In this document: piece by piece, positions 14,503-19,948 of the stretch
Numbering within the stretch: the first letter of the stretch is position 1
How the letters are laid out: every line of letters starts with the position of its first letter
Assembly: GCA_905211265.1 (NCBI GenBank)
Contig: CAJMAC010000021.1
Location: 1 to 19,948, forward strand
Direction: 5' to 3'
DNA length: 19,948 nt
DNA from: an uncultured Eubacteriales bacterium
GTDB lineage: Bacteria > Bacillota_I > Bacilli_A > RF39 > UBA660
The notes under the pieces: model-generated
What the model was told of the DNA's origin: nothing
Databases searched by the model: none
Seen by the model: the letters and a program-made list of their open reading frames with translations, nothing else
Translations under genes and position numbers: made by a program

Positions 14503-15426
14503 ATGAATAAATTATTAACTACAATAATTAAAAAAAGCAAAGAAGAAGTAATTATTAAAGTAATTACTTCTTTATTTGTAAGGGGATTACTCTTAGTAGT
14601 GCCTATCTACTGGAGTAAAACAATAAATTATTTAACAGATAATAAAATAAATAAGGCTTATTATTTGGTTATAATAATATTAGTACTTACAGTATTATAT
14701 TATGTTTGGGATTATGTTAACCAAAGAGCATGGTTTAAATTTTATAATAAATTATATAGAGAATGTTCTAATATGGTAACAAAGAATAATAATAAGTTTG
14801 ATAATTTATCTTTGGCAGAATTTACTAATATTATGAATAATGATATAGATATTATTTGTACTTTTATCTGTAATGCTATTACTAGAATAATACAAATATT
14901 AGAGTTTTTCTTTATATATAGTTATTTCTTATCTATAAATATTTATATCTTTATAATAACTGTTATAATATCTATAATTATGATTTTACTTCTTATAGTA
15001 TCTGGTAAAAATGTTCAAGAATCAAATATAAAAAGAAAGAATAGTTTAGATAAAAAAACAGTATATGCTCATAAAATATTTGATATTAAAAACGATAAGG
15101 AAGATGCAATTAATAATTTTGATAATTCAACGAATAATTATTTAAAAGATAATTTTGATTATAATATGATAGTTACTTCGATTACTTATATAATACTTGC
15201 TATAATTGAAATATGTCAATATGCTATAATTTTATATGGAATTTATTTAGTTAGTAATAACAGAATGGAAATAGGTACGATAGTGTTAATCTATACATAT
15301 TATGCTAAAATAATAGCAAACTTTAATGTACTTGGTACAATTAGTGCAGAATATCGTAGTTTTATTGTTTCATTAAAAAGACTAGGTAGAGTACATAGCC
15401 AAGAAAAAAAGGCTACAACTACATAG
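14503..15426 (+). CDS. ABC-exporter-like transmembrane domain lacking an ATPase domain
   Basis: A 307-residue membrane protein with about six hydrophobic helices (roughly 23-36, 52-69, 126-148, 150-166, 223-246 and 253-273) and cytoplasmic loops arranged like the type I ABC exporter transmembrane domain. The C-terminal segment SAEYRSFIVSLKRLGRV is the linker that in half-transporters leads to the nucleotide-binding domain (usual form S..R....l..a..RI). Here the protein stops 10 residues later, so Walker A, signature and Walker B motifs are all missing. The stop lies inside a good terminator, so no ATPase follows. It is co-transcribed with pduL (gap 8 nt). It is either a truncated, decaying exporter or a subunit that works with an ATPase encoded elsewhere. 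Confidence 0.7.
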   Translation: MNKLLTTIIKKSKEEVIIKVITSLFVRGLLLVVPIYWSKTINYLTDNKINKAYYLVIIILVLTVLYYVWDYVNQRAWFKFYNKLYRECSNMVTKNNNKFDNLSLAEFTNIMNNDIDIICTFICNAITRIIQILEFFFIYSYFLSINIYIFIITVIISIIMILLLIVSGKNVQESNIKRKNSLDKKTVYAHKIFDIKNDKEDAINNFDNSTNNYLKDNFDYNMIVTSITYIILAIIEICQYAIILYGIYLVSNNRMEIGTIVLIYTYYAKIIANFNVLGTISAEYRSFIVSLKRLGRVHSQEKKATTT

Positions 15427-15434
15427 TCTTTTTT
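15404..15434. terminator. Bidirectional terminator between the pduL operon and lexA
   Basis: AAAAAGGCTA (15406-15415) pairs with TAGTCTTTTT (15424-15433) with one wobble, followed on + by T to 15434. On the minus strand the same hairpin, with one A-C mismatch, ends in T7 and would terminate lexA. The + strand stop TAG (15424-15426) is in the stem. Confidence 0.75.
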
Positions 15435-15435
15435 A

Positions 15436-16062
15436 TTAGAATTTACGATATAAACCAATTGGTTTACCTAAAATTGTACAAGTTTTTAAAATAATTGGAT
15501 TCATAAAATCGTTTTCAGGTTGTAGTCTTATATACCCTTTTTCTTTATAAAATGTCTTTAATGTAACTTCATGTTCATCAGACATTGCTACAACCATATC
15601 ACCATTTTTAGCAGTTTTACATCTTTCTACAATAATGATATCTCCTGAATGAATACCAGCATTTACCATACTGTCTCCTTCAACCCTTAAAGTAAATACT
15701 TCTTTTCTTTGAGGTATTAAATAAGTCGGTAAGGCAAAATATTCATCTGGCATTTCAATTGCTTCGATTGGTGTTCCTGCGGTTATTTTACCTAATAAAG
15801 GTACACTTGTTATTTCACTATTACTATTTTCATATTCGTTGTTTACTAAAAGTTTTAATTGTTTGTTACCATTTTCTCCCCTTTGAATATAACCTTTTTC
15901 AACCAATTTTTTAATGTGAGTATGTATGGTTGCTGGAGAACTTATTCCAAGACCATGACATATTTCTCTAACAGATGGAGGATATTTATTTGAAGCACAA
16001 AATGATTTAATATAATCTAAAACTTCTTTTTGTTTATTTGTTAATTTACCATATGCTTTCAT
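15436..16062 (-). CDS. lexA: LexA repressor
   Basis: SOS-response repressor that cleaves itself when RecA is activated by DNA damage. The 208-residue protein has an N-terminal winged helix-turn-helix (about 1-65; recognition helix near SPATIHTHIKKL), a short linker, and a C-terminal S24 protease domain with cleavage site Ala95-Gly96 in GKITAGTP, nucleophile Ser131 in VEGDSM and general base Lys169 in VTLKTF. Length is typical (about 205). The start has AAGGAAG upstream and a leader of about 18 nt. The promoter has a consensus -35 with an overlapping inverted repeat CAAAC-N4-GTTTG that fits the Gram-positive SOS box pattern (CGAAC-N4-GTTCG), indicating autorepression. Confidence 0.97.
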   Translation of the reverse strand: MKAYGKLTNKQKEVLDYIKSFCASNKYPPSVREICHGLGISSPATIHTHIKKLVEKGYIQRGENGNKQLKLLVNNEYENSNSEITSVPLLGKITAGTPIEAIEMPDEYFALPTYLIPQRKEVFTLRVEGDSMVNAGIHSGDIIIVERCKTAKNGDMVVAMSDEHEVTLKTFYKEKGYIRLQPENDFMNPIILKTCTILGKPIGLYRKF

Positions 16063-16086
16063 ATTACTTCTTCCTTTCTTTCATAT

Positions 16087-16115
16087 AATATAGCACAAAA
16101 ACATTTATTTGTCAA
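16087..16115 (-). promoter_or_regulatory. Sigma-A promoter of lexA
   Basis: On the minus strand: consensus TTGACA (16115-16110), a 17-bp spacer ending TGC, and TATATT (16092-16087), giving an extended -10. Confidence 0.85.
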
Positions 16116-16126
16116 ACAAAAGTTTG
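16113..16126. promoter_or_regulatory. LexA-binding (SOS) box candidate
   Basis: CAAACAAAAGTTTG is a perfect 5-bp inverted repeat with a 4-base centre, matching the layout of the Bacillus SOS box with A/T replacing G/C at the second position of each arm. It overlaps the lexA -35, the expected place for autorepression. Confidence 0.7.
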
Positions 16127-16186
16127 TGATTTTTTAAAAAATGTTACCTTTCTATTTATTATAAATAAAATATACTAGGTGAAGTT

Positions 16187-16597
16187 ATGAGTAAATATAA
16201 ATTAGTTATTATTCCTTTACTTGGAGTTATAATATCTCAAGTAATTAAATTTGTTATAGAAAGCATTAAGTATAAAAAAATACTAGTTAATAGATTACTA
16301 AATGGAAGTGGTGGACTTCCTAGTAGTCATGCTACATTAGCAAGTTCTTTAACTAGTTTAATATATTTAGATTATGGTTATTCAGAATATTTTGCTATAT
16401 CTTTAATATTTTCTTTAGTTATTTTATATGATGCTGTTGGTGTAAGATATGAAGTAGGTAAGCATGCTAGAGTATTAAATGAATTAAATAGTTCTAGTAA
16501 ACCTTTAAAAGAATTAATTGGTCATACTTTATTCGAAGTATTATGTGGTATAATTTTAGGAATAATTATAAGTATTATTTTTAATTCTTTTCTTTGA
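16187..16597 (+). CDS. Divergent PAP2-family membrane protein (YuiD/DUF212)
   Basis: A 136-residue integral membrane protein of the YuiD/DUF212 family, related to PAP2 acid phosphatases. Membrane helices lie at about 5-24, 50-62, 68-84 and 114-134. The family motifs are all seen: GGLPSSHATLASSL (42-55), YDAVGVRYEVGKHARVLNEL (81-100) and LKELIGHTLFEVLCGIILG (107-125). Members are predicted phosphatases of lipid phosphates, but a substrate is not established. The start has AGGTGAAG upstream. Its 3' end overlaps the 3' end of the convergent sigma-factor gene by 17 nt. Confidence 0.88.
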   Translation: MSKYKLVIIPLLGVIISQVIKFVIESIKYKKILVNRLLNGSGGLPSSHATLASSLTSLIYLDYGYSEYFAISLIFSLVILYDAVGVRYEVGKHARVLNELNSSSKPLKELIGHTLFEVLCGIILGIIISIIFNSFL

Positions 16598-17483
16598 TTA
16601 ATTTTTTAACTTTTCTTACTACACCTGTATAAAATAATTTATTTTCATGTCTATCTAATCTTTTATTATCTGAAATATTAAAATCCTTCCAAAATTTTAG
16701 CTTTAATAATTCTATATAATAATTATTTAATTTAGAAATAGCGTAATCTATTTCTTCTTTTGAATAATCTTTAAAATATTCATAAATAGACTTATATGAT
16801 GTTTGTTTTCTTTCTTTTTCACTTTTTATTTCTATAATACCTTCGCTAATTAATTTTCTTTTTAATATTTCAATGGATTCTACTAATATTTTATTAACAT
16901 ATTGTTTTGAAATATTAAGTTTATTGCCAACTTCCTCTTGTATCATTTTATCATTATCATTAAATCCATAATATAATTCTATTACACTTCTTTTTTTATC
17001 TGGTAGGCTTTTTACTAATTCATCTATATAACGATATATTTCAGAATCTATGTAATCATTTTCTAAATCTATATTACTACTTAATGCATCAATTAATAAG
17101 ATATCCTCATCAATTTTGGATGGATTATATATACTTTTGATATTTTTATTATTTATTTTGTCATTTCTCATATATAAAAGAATTTCAGTAGTTATTGCTT
17201 TGGTTAAATATGTAGAAAAGTTAATTCTTTTATTTATATCAAAATTTTTTATTGCTTTAAATATTCCATTAATTCCTATGGATACTAATTCTTTTCTTGA
17301 ATATTCGGTATAACTAAATTTCTTTTTCACTATATATATAACTAATTTAATATTATGTTCAATTAATTTGTTTCTAGATTCTATATCATTATTTTTTGCT
17401 TTAATTAATAGTTCTTTTGTTTCTTCATTGGATAATGGTTCTGGTAAATTATCAATACTTACAAATATTTCATCATATAACAT
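16581..17483 (-). CDS. SigE/SigK-like sporulation sigma factor with C-terminal extension and no pro-sequence
   Basis: A 300-residue sigma-70-family protein. Region 2 is clear (NIKLVIYIVKKKF, ELVSIGINGIFKAIKNFD, INFSTYLTKAITTEILLYMRN), matching sigma-E/sigma-K (LISIGTIGLIKAI, LATYASRCIENEILMYLR) but divergent. Region 4 follows (LPDKKRSVIELYYGFNDNDK, then QEEVGNKLNISKQYVNKI). Two features are odd. The N-terminus MLYDEIFVSIDNLPEPLSNEE aligns with B. subtilis pro-sigma-E just after its processing site, so the amphipathic pro-sequence is missing and no spoIIGA is nearby. About 75 extra C-terminal residues (YFKDYSKEEIDYAISKL onward) follow region 4 and look like another small helical domain. It lies inverted next to sigG (in B. 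subtilis sigE precedes sigG). Start 17483 has AAAGGAGAG upstream. Sigma-E versus sigma-K cannot be decided by eye. Confidence 0.82.
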   Translation of the reverse strand: MLYDEIFVSIDNLPEPLSNEETKELLIKAKNNDIESRNKLIEHNIKLVIYIVKKKFSYTEYSRKELVSIGINGIFKAIKNFDINKRINFSTYLTKAITTEILLYMRNDKINNKNIKSIYNPSKIDEDILLIDALSSNIDLENDYIDSEIYRYIDELVKSLPDKKRSVIELYYGFNDNDKMIQEEVGNKLNISKQYVNKILVESIEILKRKLISEGIIEIKSEKERKQTSYKSIYEYFKDYSKEEIDYAISKLNNYYIELLKLKFWKDFNISDNKRLDRHENKLFYTGVVRKVKKLIKEKN

Positions 17484-17507
17484 AATATCTCTCCTTTGAT
17501 AGTAAAT

Positions 17508-17536
17508 ATAATATCATTAAATATCTTTTAAATCAA
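17508..17536 (-). promoter_or_regulatory. Sigma-A promoter of the SigE/SigK-like gene
   Basis: On the minus strand TTGATT (17536-17531), a 17-bp spacer and TATTAT (17513-17508) with an extended -10 TG. B. subtilis sigE is also sigma-A dependent, though there with Spo0A and a long spacer; I see no Spo0A box (TGTCGAA) here. Confidence 0.65.
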
Positions 17537-17551
17537 TAAAAAATTATAATG

Positions 17552-17582
17552 TGAATAAAAAATCTTATAATGTATCATTATG
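17552..17582 (+). promoter_or_regulatory. Candidate forespore (sigma F/G) promoter of sigG
   Basis: TGAATA (17552-17557), an 18-bp spacer and CATTATG (17576-17582) resemble the B. subtilis sigma-G promoter TGAATA-N17/18-CATACTA. The predicted start falls just before the RBS. A sigma-A type TATAAT at 17566-17571 is an alternative reading. Confidence 0.5.
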
Positions 17583-17599
17583 TATACGAAAGGAGATTT

Positions 17600-18373
17600 A
17601 TGGCTAAACATAAAGTAGAAATTAATAATATTAATACAAGTAGTTTAAAAGTTTTATCTAGTGAGGAAACATTAGATTTATTTAATAAAATGCACGAAGG
17701 AGATATATTTGCAAGAGATGAGTTAGTTAAAGGTAATTTAAAATTAGTTCTTAGTATTTTAAAGAAGTTTCAAAATAAAGTAGATAATCTTGATGATTTA
17801 TTTCAAGTAGGCTGTTTAGGATTAGTTAAAGCAATAGATAATTTTGATACATCTTATGATGTTAAATTATCTACTTATGCTTGTCCAATGATTTTGGGGG
17901 AAATTAAAAGATACTTAAGAGATAATTCAAGTTTAAGAATTAGTCGTAGTGTTAAAGATATTGCATATAAAACATTAAAATTAAAGGAAGAATTAACTAC
18001 TTCTTCAGGGCGTGAACCAACCCTAAAAGAAATAAGTGAAATTCTTGGAGTAACAGAATATGAAGTAGTAAATGCAATGGATAGTTTAAGAGAACCTGTT
18101 AGTATGTATGAACCAATATATAATGATGGGGGAGATACTATTTACTTATTTGATCAATTATCTAGTAAAAAAGATGAATATTCATTAGATATAAAAATAG
18201 CACTAGATAAAGCTTTGAAAAAATTAAAACCAAGAGAACAATATGTTTTAGATGAAAGATTCATAATTGGTAAAACACAAATGGAACTTGCTAATGAACT
18301 TGGTATATCACAGGCTCAGATATCTAGAATAGAAAAAAATGCTATTAGTAACATAAAAAAATTAATAAAATAA
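17600..18373 (+). CDS. sigG: RNA polymerase sporulation sigma factor SigG
   Basis: Late forespore sigma factor. The 257-residue protein closely follows SigG: KVEINNINTSSLKVLSSEET, then RDELVKGNLKLVLSILKKF (region 2.1), DDLFQVGCLGLVKAIDNFD (2.2-2.3), KLSTYACPMILGEIKRYLRD (2.4), RISRSVKDIAYKTLKLKEEL (3), EPVSMYEPIYNDGGDTIYLFDQ (characteristic of sigma F/G) and the region 4 helix-turn-helix GKTQMELANELGISQAQISR. Start 17600 is chosen for its strong RBS AAAGGAG; an ATG at 17570 would read into the promoter. The gene is followed by ylmC/ymxH, as in the B. subtilis sigG-ylm region, and is divergent from the SigE-like gene. The N-terminal KVEIxxxxTSxLxxL segment favours sigma G over sigma F. Confidence 0.94.
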   Translation: MAKHKVEINNINTSSLKVLSSEETLDLFNKMHEGDIFARDELVKGNLKLVLSILKKFQNKVDNLDDLFQVGCLGLVKAIDNFDTSYDVKLSTYACPMILGEIKRYLRDNSSLRISRSVKDIAYKTLKLKEELTTSSGREPTLKEISEILGVTEYEVVNAMDSLREPVSMYEPIYNDGGDTIYLFDQLSSKKDEYSLDIKIALDKALKKLKPREQYVLDERFIIGKTQMELANELGISQAQISRIEKNAISNIKKLIK

Positions 18374-18395
18374 TATTATTTATTAGGTGATACAT

Positions 18396-18632
18396 GTGCG
18401 TTTATCAGATTTGCAAACAAAAGAAATAATAGATATAACTACTGGTAGAAGAATAGGTATGATAATTGATGTTGAAGTAGATTCAAGTGGCAAAATAAAA
18501 AATTTAATTCTCCAGGAAAAAAGAATAAGAAGATTTAAAGTAAGTGATGAATATGTTGTTACTTGGAGTGAGATAATTAAGTTTGGTGATGATATTATTT
18601 TGATTGATCCAAGAAATAAAAATAACAATTAA
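18396..18632 (+). CDS. ylmC: YlmC/YmxH family sporulation-associated protein (PRC-barrel)
   Basis: A 78-residue PRC-barrel-type protein: MRLSDLQTKEIIDITTGRRI, GMIIDVEVDSSGKIKNLIL and VTWSEIIKFGDDIILID, matching the YlmC/YmxH family found in spore formers near sigG. The start is taken as GTG at 18396, preceded by TAGGTGAT at 18384-18390 with 5 nt spacing; starting there gives the standard VRLSDL N-terminus. A GTG at 18387 lies in the RBS, and an ATG at 18394 is in another frame. It is 22 nt after sigG, probably on the same transcript. Its molecular role is not established. Confidence 0.88.
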   Translation: MRLSDLQTKEIIDITTGRRIGMIIDVEVDSSGKIKNLILQEKRIRRFKVSDEYVVTWSEIIKFGDDIILIDPRNKNNN

Positions 18633-18634
18633 TA

Positions 18635-18663
18635 TTTACTTATCTAATTATATATGATATGAT
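18635..18663 (+). promoter_or_regulatory. Sigma-A promoter candidate before the 362-residue exported protein
   Basis: TTTACT (18635-18640), a 17-bp spacer and TATGAT (18658-18663) with extended -10 TG, about 23 nt before the ATG at 18687. Confidence 0.5.
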
Positions 18664-18686
18664 TATGTTAGGTAAAGGGTGATATT

Positions 18687-19775
18687 ATGAATAAAGAAAA
18701 TAAAATATTTATGTTAATAGTTTCTATTATATTTATTAGTGCAATTGGTATGATTGTATATTTAAAATTAAATAATAATAAAGAAACAAAAAAAGAATTA
18801 GATTTAACTACCGGAGTAGAAGTAGTAGCATCTTTAGAAGATAAAATTACTTCTGATAGTAGTTGGTGTGGAACATTTCAATTAGCATGGAATGATATGA
18901 AAAATGAATTAATTAAGAAAGACATTGTATTTAATCCTAATTTAGATATAGTAAAAAATTTAAATAAAGAAACATTTAATGATACTATGTTAAGTAGTGA
19001 CTATTATTTTAAGACATATGGACTTAAAACATTAGCATTAAAAAAAGAAATTGAGGATGGTATTAAAAATAAATTTAATCAAACTAGTGATATATTAGAT
19101 GAGATTTCATGGGATGATGAAAACACTAGTCTTTCTAAAAAGTATTTATTTTATACAATGTTATATAGAGAGTTTGCCTACAATAAAGAATTTGAAGTGT
19201 TAAGTAATGATGCATTTAATGGTAAAGGTAGTATAAAATATTTTGGTATTGGTGTAAATTCTACTGATGAAGTAAGAGAACAAATTGAAGTATTATTTTA
19301 TAAAAATAAAGATAATTTTGCTATTAAATTAAATACTAAAACTAATGATGAAGTTATATTTTATAAGAATCCTACTGGTAATACATTTAATGAAATATAT
19401 GATAATTTAGTTAAGAATACTAATAATTATACTGGCAGTAAATATTTTTATGATGAAGATAAATTTAAGGCTCCAATGATAGATTTTAATGTAAAAAAAG
19501 AGTATACAGAACTAGAAAATAAACCTTTTTATGATGAATTAAATAATGAATATGAGATAATAAAAGCATTACAAACTATAAATTTTTCACTTGATGAAAA
19601 AGGCGGTAAAGTAAAAAGTGAAGCGATTATAGAGAATGTTGATACTTCAGTTGCAATGGATCATGTAAGAGTATTTAATGTTGATAGTACATTTGCTTTA
19701 TTCTTGAAAGAAAAAAATAGAGAAAAACCATACTTAGCATTAAAAGTAGAAGACATAACTAAATTTCAACAATAA
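18687..19775 (+). CDS. Membrane-anchored extracytoplasmic protein, unknown
   Basis: A 362-residue protein with an N-terminal hydrophobic helix (about 7-26) and no lipobox, so it is either anchored or secreted. The outside domain begins after a Lys/Asn spacer and contains SSWCGTFQLAWNDMKNEL (about 58-75, the only Cys), then LNKETFNDTMLSSDYYFKTYG, IGVNSTDEVREQIEVLFYKN and a C-terminal segment FNVDSTFALFLKEKNREKPY followed by LALKVEDITKF. The last part vaguely recalls the end of serpins (a hydrophobic strand, a variable turn and a further strand), but no reactive-loop consensus is clear, so I do not name it. The start has GGGTGAT upstream and its own promoter. Confidence 0.65.
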   Translation: MNKENKIFMLIVSIIFISAIGMIVYLKLNNNKETKKELDLTTGVEVVASLEDKITSDSSWCGTFQLAWNDMKNELIKKDIVFNPNLDIVKNLNKETFNDTMLSSDYYFKTYGLKTLALKKEIEDGIKNKFNQTSDILDEISWDDENTSLSKKYLFYTMLYREFAYNKEFEVLSNDAFNGKGSIKYFGIGVNSTDEVREQIEVLFYKNKDNFAIKLNTKTNDEVIFYKNPTGNTFNEIYDNLVKNTNNYTGSKYFYDEDKFKAPMIDFNVKKEYTELENKPFYDELNNEYEIIKALQTINFSLDEKGGKVKSEAIIENVDTSVAMDHVRVFNVDSTFALFLKEKNREKPYLALKVEDITKFQQ

Positions 19776-19790
19776 AATTAATTAAATATA

Positions 19791-19819
19791 TTGCTAATTG
19801 TTAAGTATTGTGATATTAT
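19791..19819 (+). promoter_or_regulatory. Sigma-A promoter before the terminal ORF
   Basis: TTGCTA (19791-19796), a 17-bp spacer and TATTAT (19814-19819) with extended -10 TG, about 40 nt before the ATG at 19860. Confidence 0.55.
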
Positions 19820-19859
19820 TTAAGTGTAATAGAAAAATAAGAAAGGAGGCCCAAAACCT

Positions 19860-19931
19860 ATGTTAAATAGAATTAGTAATTATGGAATAAATATAAATAT
19901 TAACTATATGTTAACTAGGGGGGGGGCTTGA
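19860..19931 (+). CDS. Start of a gene interrupted or frame-switched by a G9 tract
   Basis: ATG at 19860 follows a promoter and a strong RBS, AAGGAGG. The frame reads MLNRISNYGINININYMLTR, reaches nine consecutive G (19918-19926) and stops at TGA (19929-19931) after 23 codons. With one G fewer the frame stays open to the window edge (GGLEKPYKI); with one more it stops at 19944-19948 region codons. So this is either the beginning of a longer gene with a variable homopolymer, a very short peptide, or an assembly or sequencing error at a contig end. Product unknown. Confidence 0.4.
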   Translation: MLNRISNYGINININYMLTRGGA

Positions 19932-19948
19932 AAAACCTTATAAAATAA

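Noticed and set aside
18383..18628. Minus-strand ORF opposite ylmC
   Set aside because: Shadow of the conserved YlmC/YmxH gene; no RBS.
18687..19775. Serpin-family assignment
   Set aside because: Only the C-terminal strand pattern is vaguely similar; no reactive-centre loop or shutter motifs could be identified.

Overview
The window comes from a very AT-rich, low-GC Firmicute of the Bacilli/Erysipelotrichia/uncultured RF39-like type. The evidence is Bacillus-type MurC, RbgA and GerQ, strong Gram-positive ribosome binding sites (AGGAGG and GGTGAT forms), and sporulation genes (spoIIP, gerQ, sigG, a sigE/sigK-like sigma factor). TGA ends several genes (4238-4240, 10484-10486, 16595-16597), so this is the standard bacterial code, not the Mycoplasma code. 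The content is mostly chromosomal housekeeping. I see no tRNA, rRNA, CRISPR array, IS element or phage gene, and no gap above 300 bases.

Layout: 1-3164 is a + operon: rbgA (5' end missing), murC, and a membrane-anchored WG-repeat protein, ending in a terminator. 3215-4557 is spoIIP, translationally coupled to a small membrane protein. 4578-5711 (-) is a rodA/ftsW-family gene that appears to start at ATA. 5798-6858 holds an unknown 106-residue protein and a chloramphenicol-acetyltransferase-like enzyme. 6859-7135 is a leader with alternative hairpins before a lysine-rich unknown protein. 7700-7764 is a GC-rich, foldable island, followed by smpB and apbE. 9509-11367 is a coupled pair: a zinc-ribbon, nucleotidyltransferase-like unknown and a PHP phosphoesterase. 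11437-12785 holds an orphan prepilin-like protein and ung. 12835-13830 (-) holds lemA and gerQ. 13940-15426 (+) holds pduL and a transporter-like membrane domain without its ATPase. 15436-16062 (-) is lexA with a clear SOS-type operator. 16187-16597 is a YuiD/DUF212 protein whose end overlaps a convergent sigE/sigK-like gene. 17600-18632 holds sigG and ylmC/ymxH. 18687-19775 is an unknown exported or membrane-anchored protein. The last 170 bases hold a promoter, a strong RBS and an ORF interrupted by a G9 tract.

Themes: sporulation (septal peptidoglycan hydrolysis by SpoIIP, coat protein GerQ, compartment sigma factors), cell wall synthesis (MurC, RodA), translation quality control and ribosome assembly (SmpB, RbgA), and DNA damage (LexA, Ung). 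Transcript ends are compact: several stop codons lie inside the terminator hairpin. Promoters often show an extended -10 (TGnTAnnnT) and leaders of only about 10-20 nt.

No wholly new multi-gene system is evident. The best leads are the GC-rich island upstream of smpB, the sigE-like factor without a pro-sequence but with a C-terminal extension, the ATA-start rodA, the zinc-ribbon/PHP pair, the ATPase-less exporter domain and the G9 tract.
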